A stretch of 5,805 nt of DNA from Chloroflexota bacterium (GTDB lineage Bacteria > Chloroflexota > Dehalococcoidia > Dehalococcoidales > Fen-1064): NCBI GenBank assembly GCA_026389745.1, contig JAPLHG010000059.1:1-5805 (forward strand). The letters are read 5' to 3'. The position numbers and the translations under genes were made by a program. Positions 1 to 5,316 of the stretch are shown here, in pieces. The notes below the pieces were generated by a model. That model made no database searches. It was not told the DNA's origin and saw nothing but the letters and a program-made list of their open reading frames with translations. Position 1 is the first letter of the stretch. Every line of letters begins with the position of its first letter.

Positions 1-452
1 CAACCGCACGGACCGAGCTAGCGACCACCCAGGCCGGTCTGACCCAGACCCAGACAGACCTGGCAACCGCACGGACCGAGCTAACCAATGTGCCGTTGGA
101 CCCAACCTATCAACAGATGGAGAGTTTTTTGGCGGCTGATAAGACGGACCGTAATACGTACAATGCTGCTACCTACGACTGTGTAAATTTCAGCGCCGAT
201 GTGATCGCGGACGCGGCCAAAAGTAAAATCCGGTGTGCCTATGTGAACATAGACGAGAGGGATTCCGGGCATGCCATCGTGGCCTTTAATACCACCGACA
301 GGGGACTGATTTACATTGAGCCGCAGAGTGATGAAGAAGTTAACCTTCAAGTGGGCAGACACTATTATCAGTGTATCATACCCGAGCCCGGGTCCTATTA
401 TATCCCGCCGGGCTACGATGACACAGTCGTGAGATTCATCGTGATTTGGTGA
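1..452 (+). CDS. Coiled-coil protein with C-terminal possible transglutaminase-like Cys/His domain (5' partial)
   Basis: The frame is open from base 3 at the window edge to the TGA at 450-452, so the GTG at 90 is an internal valine and the true start lies upstream. The first 29 visible residues are four threonine-rich heptads (ARTELAT, TQAGLTQ, TQTDLAT, ARTELTN), each with Leu at the same place, which predicts a coiled coil. The following domain of about 120 residues has YDCVNFSA (Cys at residue 31 counted from the GTG codon), SGHAIVAF (His 61) and YIEPQSDE (Glu 77, Asp 81). That Cys, His, acidic order and spacing resemble the transglutaminase/papain-like fold, and it ends in a compact tail, FIVIW. 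An enzymatic role is inference; a structural or ligand-binding role is equally possible. The N-terminal part, including any signal peptide or membrane anchor, is outside the window. An overlapping antisense frame at 81-584 was judged a shadow. Confidence 0.75.
   Translation, partial: TARTELATTQAGLTQTQTDLATARTELTNVPLDPTYQQMESFLAADKTDRNTYNAATYDCVNFSADVIADAAKSKIRCAYVNIDERDSGHAIVAFNTTDRGLIYIEPQSDEEVNLQVGRHYYQCIIPEPGSYYIPPGYDDTVVRFIVIW
6..89 (+). repeat. Four 21-bp heptad-coding repeat units
   Basis: Units lie at 6-26, 27-47, 48-68 and 69-89, each coding for seven residues. Units 1 and 4 are nearly identical: bases 1-20 and 64-83 match perfectly, 63 bp (three heptads) apart. This indicates growth of the coiled coil by in-frame duplication, and the array probably continues upstream of the window. 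Confidence 0.75.
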
Positions 453-467
453 CGCTACCGTGCCAAG

Positions 468-504
468 AAGGCCGAAGGTGGACTCCACGCTCGACTTCAG
501 CCTT
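468..504 (+). other. Stem-loop just downstream of the coiled-coil gene
   Basis: Arms AAGGC/GCCTT, GAAG/CTTC and GTGG/CCAC stack around a three-base loop, with a single unpaired base on each side and a GCTCGA bulge. It starts 15 bases after the stop codon. No T-tract follows, so it is not a canonical rho-independent terminator. It could be a 3' end stabiliser or chance. Confidence 0.3.
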
Positions 505-671
505 AAAGGGTAGTGATTCAGAGGGAGTCTATGGGGCAGCTGATCGGGGCGGGGGAATAGTTGACATAATGTAGGAATTTCCAAATGAAGATGTCAGCGG
601 GGTATGCAGAAGTCCCCAAATGTGTCACAACGGAGCTAGCGAAAAATATAAAGCGGGGGGTGGGTAAATGA
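505..671. other. Non-coding stretch, no gene seen
   Basis: I find no convincing open frame on either strand other than the antisense shadow that ends here. TTGACATAAT at 561-570 resembles a -35 box but has no good -10 at 16-18 bases. The same ten bases recur at 845-854. The segment directly before the tRNA-like remnant (651-671) may be its decayed D-arm but no longer folds. Confidence 0.35.
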
Positions 672-725
672 ACCGGAACACTCATAACCGATTGGTCGTA
701 GGTTCGATACCTGCCGGGCCTACCA
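672..725 (+). pseudogene. Degenerate tRNA-Met (CAT) 3' portion
   Basis: The 3' half reads like a tRNA. The T-arm is GTAGG (698-702), loop TTCGATA (703-709) and CCTGC (710-714), pairing with one G-T wobble. A seven-base 3' acceptor strand (715-721), discriminator A722 and encoded CCA (723-725) follow. An anticodon loop of Met type, CTCATAA, lies at 681-687. The anticodon stem ACCGG/CCGAT (672-676/688-692) pairs at four of five positions but encloses 11 bases instead of 7, as if four were inserted. No matching 5' acceptor strand or D-arm is found upstream. It is therefore best read as a tRNA pseudogene or a fragment left by integration at a tRNA 3' end, not as a working tRNA. Confidence 0.55.
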
Positions 726-871
726 AACCAGCATCACAACAATAAAATTAACGGCATCAAATGCGAAGTTAGCTATCCAGGGAGAACAACGGCTAGAGAA
801 GGTGCACTAATTTCAAGCCAAGCGATGTACTAACACCACCTAACTTGACATAATAATATTGCAGAGGGGAA
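726..871. other. Non-coding stretch after the tRNA-like remnant
   Basis: There is no open frame of useful length with a ribosome binding site on either strand. The only motif noted is a second TTGACATAAT at 845-854, without a matching -10 at normal spacing. Confidence 0.35.
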
Positions 872-910
872 GGGGGCGATGAGCTAATATTTATCGTCCC
901 TCTTTTGTTT
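872..910 (+). terminator. Rho-independent terminator (+ strand, orphan)
   Basis: A nine-pair stem (872-880 with 893-901, including two G-T wobbles) with a 12-base loop is followed by CTTTTGTTT. The T-rich tail is on the + strand side only. No intact + strand gene lies directly upstream; the nearest + strand feature is the tRNA-like remnant ending at 725. It also sits just beyond the 3' end of the convergent TIGR04076-like pseudogene, but for that direction there is no T-tract. Confidence 0.55.
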
Positions 911-934
911 GAATTGATATTTTCGGAGTATAGT

Positions 935-1214
935 TCACTCGTTTAGACAGCGCAGTTCAAAAATGATCGGGCCTCTCGATATCCGGGCAAACCACATTAA
1001 TTACCTCAGGGTCGGGGTATTGGGGCATTATCTCGTCGTAGCGTAGAAGTCACAGGTTGGGGTAGATATGATGCCATGTACCCAAACAAATTCCGTCGGA
1101 AACCAATCCGTCGACAATCCATTCATCACCGACCTTGAGATTGTATTTGCGCTTGCCTTTTTGACTTATGATTCTAATACGGACTTTCTTTTTGCCCCTG
1201 GCATCTAGCATCAT
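935..1214 (-). pseudogene. TIGR04076-family-like small protein, broken
   Basis: Reading the minus strand from ATG 1214 (or 1211), 54 residues run to an in-frame TGA at 1050-1052. The same frame continues as LLRYDEIMPQYPDPEVINVVCPD to a TGA at 957-959. Motifs match what I recall of the TIGR04076 family: an N-terminal basic beta strand (VRIRI), KVGDEWIVDG, GIC, WHHIYP, then after the stop LRY, DPEV and CPD. Skipping one T in the five-T run at 959-963 restores the usual FELR ending (HFELR) before a stop at 935-937. A strong GGAGGT (1215-1220) abuts the first ATG, closer than ideal for either ATG. The family's function is not known to me. Two independent lesions favour a pseudogene; UGA readthrough as selenocysteine or tryptophan is a less likely alternative. 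Confidence 0.6.
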
Positions 1215-1502
1215 ACCTCCACAGCACGTTGCAAAGGTGATACGGCTGGTGTCAATAAAATGCCTTCTTTACACGTGAATAGTGTTTACATAACATATAT
1301 TGTGCGCCCCAGTAGAATCAGGAACACCGGCCAGTTTACATAAATCACGCTCGTTTTCCCATATTTTCCTTATCGGAGGGGTAAATAGACGTGAAAGCCC
1401 TTATTATTTTTATATCCGAGGAGGTAAGGGTGTCTCGTTATCTGTTTTGAAGTATTTTGATACCTTCGTGTTTTGCTTATAATTCGGGGAATGCTTTGTG
1501 GG
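1215..1502. other. AT-rich non-coding stretch
   Basis: No supported gene is present. A 60-codon + frame at 1300-1482 has no ribosome binding site and unremarkable composition. A 19-codon frame (GTG 1391 to TGA 1450) has GGAGGGG nine bases upstream and starts like many small enzymes (KALIIFIS), but stops at once. It may be the stub of a decayed gene. GTTTACATAA occurs twice, at 1284-1293 and 1334-1343. Confidence 0.35.
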
Positions 1503-1518
1503 GCGAACAATTGTTTGC
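1503..1518. promoter_or_regulatory. LexA/SOS-box-like palindrome
   Basis: GCGAACAATTGTTTGC is a near-perfect palindrome with one mismatched pair around AACAATTGTT. CGAACAATTGTTTG fits the Gram-positive type LexA consensus (CGAAC-N4-GTTYG) with one deviation in the central four. It lies about 155 bases upstream of the small reading frame at 1673 and in an AT-rich intergenic region. Binding is inference; simple palindromes in AT-rich DNA can arise by chance. Confidence 0.3.
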
Positions 1519-1672
1519 AATGGAAATAAATTAACAAATAAACACCCGGAAGAGATTATTTTGAAAATAAAACCAAAATCTTAATGGTTGATAGACTTTT
1601 ACTAATCACAAAACATCGTTTTGAGAAAATATAAAAGCAGGGAAACCTTATTAACAAAGAATGAGGATAATT

Positions 1673-1777
1673 ATGTTAAGTAATAATGGTAAAGGGTTGT
1701 CAACCCACTGGGCAAAAGTGCTGTTGAAAATTTGCGACAAAAAGTTGGTTAAAAATGATGGGGATATTGGTAGTTGA
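1673..1777 (+). CDS. Candidate 34-residue small protein
   Basis: ATG 1673 to TGA 1775-1777 encodes 34 residues, starting MLSNNGKGL and ending GDIGS. The middle (WAKVLLKICDKKLVK) is basic and could form a short amphipathic helix. A GAGGA Shine-Dalgarno (1663-1667) lies five bases before the ATG, and an in-frame ATG at 1661 is a weaker alternative start. A strong + strand terminator begins 20 bases after the stop, so the frame sits in a complete small transcription unit. TATAAA near 1631-1636 may be the -10, with no clear -35. I do not recognise a family. It could also be a small RNA with a fortuitous frame. Confidence 0.4.
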   Translation: MLSNNGKGLSTHWAKVLLKICDKKLVKNDGDIGS

Positions 1778-1797
1778 GTCTATCGGGGGTATATTCA

Positions 1798-1830
1798 CAC
1801 CAAAAAATAATTTTGGTGGCTTATTTTTTG
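1798..1830 (+). terminator. Rho-independent terminator (+ strand)
   Basis: A perfect eight-pair stem CACCAAAA/TTTTGGTG (1798-1805/1811-1818) with a five-base loop is followed by GCTTATTTTTTG. The T-run lies only on the + strand side, which fits the small frame ending at 1777 and would insulate it from the convergent hflX. Confidence 0.7.
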
Positions 1831-1855
1831 ACTACAGTGCGTCGTGAACTCAGTT

Positions 1856-2524
1856 TCACGCCTGAAACCAAATTTTATAGGCTAAAGTCTGGCTGATCTT
1901 TTGTAACAGACCGGTCAGTCCCCACTTCTTAGCCGATGAAACCAGAACCATATTTTTATCGATTTCCGGTCGGTTGCTCAAAAAATATTCCAGGGCTTCT
2001 TCTCCGGTCCAGTTTTCGCCTTTTTCTAACAGAAGGTCGATTTTATTCAAAACGGTGATTTTCGGTTTTTCTGTCAGACCCAGGTCAGCCAAAATCTTTT
2101 CGACCGCGTCGTTTTCTTCCGCCGCATGTGGAGAAGCAAAGTCAGTGACATTTAACAAGAGGTCGGCTTCCTCCAACTCTTCCAAAGTTGCCCGGAATGC
2201 GCTGACGATAGCCGGCGGCAATTTCCTGATAAAACCGACGGTGTCACTAAGCAAAACAAAACTTTTATCCGGTAGCATGATGCGTCGGGTGGTTGGGTCA
2301 AGAGTTGTAAAGACCTTGTCTTCACTGGCAACATTAGCCTGACTGAGGGCATTAAGCAGAGTGCTTTTGCCGGCATTTGTGTACCCGACCAATGCCACAA
2401 TAGGAATGCCGCTTTTGCGCCGTCGCTGACGGTATAGAGAGCGTTGCCGGCTGACTTTATCGACTTCTGCACCCAGGTGTTGGATTCTACGCTGTATGAG
2501 GCGTCGGTTTCCAGATGGCTCCAT
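1856..2524 (-). CDS. hflX: HflX GTPase-domain fragment
   Basis: This frame carries the complete G domain: P-loop GYTNAGKST (residues 47-55 from the internal ATG at 2524), TTLDPTTR (switch I region, 73-80), DTVGF (G3, 94-98), NKID (G4, 160-163) and SSAKK (G5, 196-200). A basic helical linker (RRLIQRRI to RQRRRKSG) precedes it. The ATG at 2524 falls by chance inside the codons for QWS of the other frame and has no properly spaced Shine-Dalgarno, so independent translation is doubtful. The short C-terminal tail ends YKIWFQA at TGA 1856-1858. Confidence 0.7.
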   Translation of the reverse strand: MEPSGNRRLIQRRIQHLGAEVDKVSRQRSLYRQRRRKSGIPIVALVGYTNAGKSTLLNALSQANVASEDKVFTTLDPTTRRIMLPDKSFVLLSDTVGFIRKLPPAIVSAFRATLEELEEADLLLNVTDFASPHAAEENDAVEKILADLGLTEKPKITVLNKIDLLLEKGENWTGEEALEYFLSNRPEIDKNMVLVSSAKKWGLTGLLQKISQTLAYKIWFQA

Positions 2525-2973
2525 TGTCCTGCCAGACGTGGTAATAGATATTGATGTTGAGCCAGCTCAACCTGAAGTTTACCTTCGCGGGTGTGAGCAC
2601 GTTTGGCAAAGATGTCCAGAATCAGAGCCACACGGTCAATGACCTTTACCTGAAGCACTTCCTCCAGATTCCGTTGTTGTACCGGCGAAAGCTCGTCATC
2701 GAAGATGACGGTATCATAATGCAAGGAGTCCTTCAGCGCCAGGATTTCGTCGAGTTTACCTTTGCCGAGATAGAGAGGCTTCGAGGGCGCATTCAGATGC
2801 TGGATTGCTTTACCGACTACTTCCGCCCCCGCCGATTTTGCGAGTTGAGCCAGTTCATCTTGCGAGGCTTCCACAGAGACAATTTGTTTGCTTCCCCTAG
2901 TAGCAACGGTTACCAAAAAAGCTTTTTCCGTTGGGACCCGGGTAACTATTGTGCCTTTACCGATGCTCCCCAT
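2152..2973 (-). CDS. hflX: HflX N-terminal fragment (out of frame after about residue 155)
   Basis: This frame begins at ATG 2973, preceded by AAAGGG about four bases upstream. It carries the HflX N-terminal domain: KAFLVTV, GAEVVGKAIQ, then YLGKGKLDEI near residue 70, VIFDDELSPVQQRNLE near 90-105, VKVIDRVALILDIFAKRAHTREG near 108-131, and LQVELAQHQYLLPRL near 133-147. These are the ribosome- and nucleotide-sensing segments conserved in the family. Beyond SHLE (about residue 155, base 2509) the remaining roughly 118 codons to 2152 are out-of-frame nonsense overlapping the GTPase domain. If translated, the product would have no G domain. Confidence 0.7.
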   Translation of the reverse strand: MGSIGKGTIVTRVPTEKAFLVTVATRGSKQIVSVEASQDELAQLAKSAGAEVVGKAIQHLNAPSKPLYLGKGKLDEILALKDSLHYDTVIFDDELSPVQQRNLEEVLQVKVIDRVALILDIFAKRAHTREGKLQVELAQHQYLLPRLAGQWSHLETDASYSVESNTWVQKSIKSAGNALYTVSDGAKAAFLLWHWSGTQMPAKALCLMPSVRLMLPVKTRSLQLLTQPPDASCYRIKVLFCLVTPSVLSGNCRRLSSAHSGQLWKSWRKPTSC

Positions 2974-2994
2974 TCTGCCCTTTCCCTTACCAAC

Positions 2995-3024
2995 ATTATG
3001 TAAACTAGTATCAAGTTACGTAAA
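2995..3024 (-). promoter_or_regulatory. Possible promoter of hflX
   Basis: On the minus strand TTTACG (3019-3024) and CATAAT (2995-3000) are separated by 18 bases, four and five matches to the sigma-70 boxes. This would start transcription about 15 bases before the hflX ATG. It lies just past the dapL terminator, where a new promoter would be needed. Motif evidence alone is weak. Confidence 0.3.
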
Positions 3025-3033
3025 TCCTTATTC

Positions 3034-3068
3034 TATAAAAAGAATCACCCCTCCCATCAAGGGAGAGG
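3034..3068 (-). terminator. Rho-independent terminator after dapL
   Basis: Read on the minus strand, CCTCTCCC (3061-3068) pairs over eight positions with GGGAGGGG (3048-3055) around loop TTGAT, followed by TGATTCTTTTTA. One pair is a G-U wobble in the minus transcript but a C-A mismatch in the + transcript, which supports the minus direction. It starts 29 bases after the dapL stop. Confidence 0.75.
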
Positions 3069-3097
3069 AAATAATTAGACTTTTGTGCAAGTGAATA

Positions 3098-4288
3098 CTA
3101 GACCTTTTTGGGACGGAGAATGTTCTTGCTATCATGCCATTGTGCCATTCGGGAAAGTCCTTTGAGCAAGGTAGCATCAGGGATAGTCAGCGATAGTCTG
3201 ACATAGCCCTCGCCATTTCGTCCGTAGCCTGTGCCCGGTGTTACTACCACACCTACTTTATCCAGCAAATCATTAGTAAACTCAACCGAAGTGTAGCCAT
3301 TGGGTACCTTTGCCCAGATGTAGAGACTGGCTTTGGGTGGTTTTGTCTCAAGTCCCATCTTGTTCAGCGTGTCCACAATCAGGTCGCGACGTCGTTGGTA
3401 AATATCGTTATGCTCTTTAATACAATCCTGCGGACCTTTCAGGGCCTCGATAGCGGCATATTGAATCGCCTGTGGTATGCCTGAATCGAGGTTGGATTTC
3501 ATTGTTTTAAGAGCGTCGATGACTTCGGCATTTCCCACCGCCATACCAATCCGCCAGCCTGTCATATTGTAAGTTTTAGAGAAGGAATGGAACTCAATAC
3601 CGACGTTCTTCGCACCCTGAGCCTGCATAAAACTGACAGGCTGGTAACCATCAAAAGCCACCTCAGAATAAGGGCCATCGTGACAGATACAAATATTGTG
3701 TTTTGCGGCGAACTCAACGGCTTTGTTAAAAAAATCGAGGTCAGCGACCGCGCCAGTGGGATTATTTGGATAGTTCAGCCACAGGACTTTGGTTTTTTGT
3801 AGCACATTCTCCGGTATCCTGTTAAGGTCGGGCAAGAAATTATTTTCAGGAGTTATCAGTAGATAGTATGGTCTGCCGCCAACTAGATTTGTTCCGATGG
3901 AATATACGGGATATCCGGGGTCAGTTACCAGTGCGGTATCTCCCGGGTCGAGAAGGCACAGAGCGATGTGTGCAATTCCTTCCTTGGAACCAATCAGGGG
4001 TGCAACTTCTTTATCAGGGTCAAGTGAGACACCGAAGCGCTTTTCGTACCACTCGGCGATTGCCTTACGTAGTTCCGGCAGGCCTTCGGATTCCGGATAG
4101 CGGTGATTTGCCGATTCACGTGCCGCCTGGCAGAGTCGTTCGATAATATGTGGTGGCGTGGGAATATCTGGGTCGCCGATGCCAAAGCTGACGACATCTT
4201 CTCCTCGCGCTTTTCTTTCGGCAATCTTACGACTAATCTCGACAAAAAGATAAGGGGGTAGATTTTCAACTCTTCTAGCTAATCTCAT
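3098..4288 (-). CDS. dapL: LL-diaminopimelate aminotransferase
   Basis: A cytoplasmic PLP enzyme that converts L-tetrahydrodipicolinate and glutamate directly to LL-diaminopimelate (EC 2.6.1.83), bypassing the acylated DapD/C/E steps. The 396 residues match the family length and form a class I/II aminotransferase: FGIGDPDIPTPP (35-46), HRYPESEGLPELR substrate region (62-74), GSKEG phosphate-binding loop (100-104), NYPNNPTGA (172-180), HDGPYSE with Asp204 and Tyr207 contacting PLP, SFSKTYNMTGWRIG with Schiff-base Lys238, and GYVRLSL with Arg364 for the substrate carboxylate. The start ATG 4288 has GAGGA eight bases upstream, and the MRLARRVENLPPYLF opening is typical. It lies 45 bases after dapF and is very probably cotranscribed. 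Other aminotransferases of this fold (aspartate type) are the alternative, made unlikely by the residues shown and by the dapF neighbour. Confidence 0.92.
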   Translation of the reverse strand: MRLARRVENLPPYLFVEISRKIAERKARGEDVVSFGIGDPDIPTPPHIIERLCQAARESANHRYPESEGLPELRKAIAEWYEKRFGVSLDPDKEVAPLIGSKEGIAHIALCLLDPGDTALVTDPGYPVYSIGTNLVGGRPYYLLITPENNFLPDLNRIPENVLQKTKVLWLNYPNNPTGAVADLDFFNKAVEFAAKHNICICHDGPYSEVAFDGYQPVSFMQAQGAKNVGIEFHSFSKTYNMTGWRIGMAVGNAEVIDALKTMKSNLDSGIPQAIQYAAIEALKGPQDCIKEHNDIYQRRRDLIVDTLNKMGLETKPPKASLYIWAKVPNGYTSVEFTNDLLDKVGVVVTPGTGYGRNGEGYVRLSLTIPDATLLKGLSRMAQWHDSKNILRPKKV

Positions 4289-4333
4289 ATGTTATGTCCT
4301 CAGAATTAATTATGAATAAAAAGCAGCTCTGCC

Positions 4334-5194
4334 TTAAGCTGACAATTGCCACTCGCCAGTAAAGACAGTTACTGCTGGCCCACTGAGAAATACCTCGCCG
4401 TTAACATCCCATTCGACCGCTAGGAGACCCCCGGACAGTTTGACATCTATTTTGCTGTCAAGGTAACCGAGCAGATTTCCGGCTACGGTGATGGCGCAGG
4501 CTCCGCTGCCGCAGGCAAGGGTCTCCCCTACTCCCCGTTCCCAAACGCGGGCTTCCGCTTCTTTGCGACTGACAATTCTGACGACTTCGAAGTTAGTTTC
4601 ATCCGGGAATAGTTTGTGTTGTTCGACCTTTGGGCCCAACTCTGCCAGTGGGAAATCAACTACTGGACCATCGTAGAAATGCACGGCGTGTGGATTTCCG
4701 ATGGAGACAAGATGAAGCAAAATATCATGTCCATTGACACTGATAACACGATTCATTGCTGACTTTATGTCAACTTCACTCCTCTGGTAAACCGCTTTTG
4801 CCGGGGTACCATTATGCCCTACTCTCGGCTCGCCCATACTGGCCTGAATTTCTGTTACTTTGCCCTTTCGCCTATGGATACGTGCTTTCCTGATGCCAAC
4901 CGATGTCTCGATTGTTATCTCCGAATCGTGCCTATCATCATTCGCATCAATATAATGTTTGACCAGACATCTCAATCCGTTTCCACACGTTGTCGATTCT
5001 GAACCGTCGGCATTAAAAATACGCATCTGGAAGTCAGCAACCTTCGAAGGTGCCGTCAATAATAGCCCATCGGCACCGACCCCGCAGTGACGATCGCACA
5101 TTTCTATTGCCAATTTTGGCCAGTCAAGACGTGTATTTTTACTTTCTACGACAACAAAGTCATTACCGGCACCCTGCATTTTGGTGAATTTCAT
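4334..5194 (-). CDS. dapF: Diaminopimelate epimerase
   Basis: A cofactor-independent racemase that converts LL- to meso-diaminopimelate, the last intermediate before lysine and a peptidoglycan building block. The 286 residues are of normal length. Visible motifs are the MQGAGNDF opening (6-13), CGVGADGLL (37-45), NADGSESTTCGNGLRC with the first catalytic Cys70 (61-76), GNPHAV (166-171), NFEVV (201-205) and WERGVGETLACGSGA with the second catalytic Cys228 (218-231). Both cysteines of the two-base mechanism are present. ATG 5194 is the family start (MKFTKMQGAGNDF). Its Shine-Dalgarno is poor: AGGGGGA lies about 15 bases away. It is the first gene of the dapF-dapL unit and has a candidate promoter 58 bases upstream overlapped by an inverted repeat. 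Confidence 0.95.
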   Translation of the reverse strand: MKFTKMQGAGNDFVVVESKNTRLDWPKLAIEMCDRHCGVGADGLLLTAPSKVADFQMRIFNADGSESTTCGNGLRCLVKHYIDANDDRHDSEITIETSVGIRKARIHRRKGKVTEIQASMGEPRVGHNGTPAKAVYQRSEVDIKSAMNRVISVNGHDILLHLVSIGNPHAVHFYDGPVVDFPLAELGPKVEQHKLFPDETNFEVVRIVSRKEAEARVWERGVGETLACGSGACAITVAGNLLGYLDSKIDVKLSGGLLAVEWDVNGEVFLSGPAVTVFTGEWQLSA

Positions 5195-5241
5195 CTTGTG
5201 TTTATTTGATTCCCCCTAAGATCGGAGTAGCACTTTTTGTC

Positions 5242-5277
5242 ATCTGTTTTACTCTTGAATTATATCATAAAACAGAT
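5242..5277 (-). promoter_or_regulatory. Candidate dapF promoter inside a 10-bp inverted repeat
   Basis: On the minus strand TGATATAAT (5259-5267) is a perfect extended -10 (TG-N-TATAAT) and no good -35 is seen, as is usual for that promoter class. Transcription would start near 5252, about 58 bases before dapF. ATCTGTTTTA (5242-5251) and TAAAACAGAT (5268-5277) form a perfect 10-bp inverted repeat on either side of the -10, an arrangement typical of an operator for a dimeric repressor. Confidence 0.45.
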
Positions 5278-5316
5278 ACGATTACGTTAGTATTCTTTGC
5301 ATCGCAGTTGTTTTGG

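Larger units (their letters stand above)
1856..2973 (-). pseudogene. hflX: Ribosome-associated GTPase HflX, disrupted by deletion and frameshift
   Basis: HflX is a cytoplasmic GTPase that binds the large ribosomal subunit and can split stalled or heat-damaged ribosomes. Both halves of the protein are present on the minus strand but in different frames. The frame shifts around 2499-2514. The N-terminal frame reads LAGQWSHLE, where the family continues with a glycine-rich linker (GGIGTRGPGETQLE type) and then DRRLI. Here that linker is missing, and RRLIQRRI appears directly in the other frame. The frame relation requires a missing length of 1 modulo 3, and about 50-55 bases fits the family. A short repeat (CTGGAA) at the deletion ends may have mediated it. 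The gene follows dapL after a terminator and may have its own promoter. A pseudogene or a sequence/assembly error are the two readings. Confidence 0.85.

Noticed and set aside
1..90. CRISPR or minisatellite array
   Set aside because: The repeats are 21-bp in-frame codon units without unique spacers, explained by heptads of a coiled coil.
81..584. 167-codon frame on the minus strand
   Set aside because: It is antisense to the coiled-coil gene, whose + strand frame shows heptads and a conserved-looking Cys/His domain and is open to the window edge. The minus frame has no such pattern and no clear ribosome binding site.
600..725. tmRNA 3' end
   Set aside because: A T-arm and CCA are present, but a Met-type anticodon loop precedes them and there is no tmRNA-like 5' acceptor or tag frame.
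561..854. TTGACATAAT at 561-570 and 845-854 as promoters or direct repeats
   Set aside because: Neither copy has a -10 at normal spacing, and ten bases shared in AT-rich DNA is weak evidence for a repeat element.
1050..1052. Selenocysteine codon in the TIGR04076-like gene
   Set aside because: I recall no Cys or Sec at this place in the family, and a second lesion near the end makes decay simpler. It is kept only as an alternative to test.
1300..1482. 60-codon + strand frame
   Set aside because: There is no Shine-Dalgarno, no recognisable motif, and it lies in AT-rich non-coding DNA. A 19-codon frame with a good Shine-Dalgarno (1391-1450) overlaps it in a different frame and is equally unsupported as a gene.
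2551..3003. 150-codon + strand frame and a neighbouring one at 2888-3094
   Set aside because: They are antisense shadows of the hflX N-terminal half, whose family motifs are unmistakable.
5195..5258. Lysine riboswitch in the dapF leader
   Set aside because: The predicted leader is under 65 bases and shows none of the long multi-helix structure of that riboswitch.
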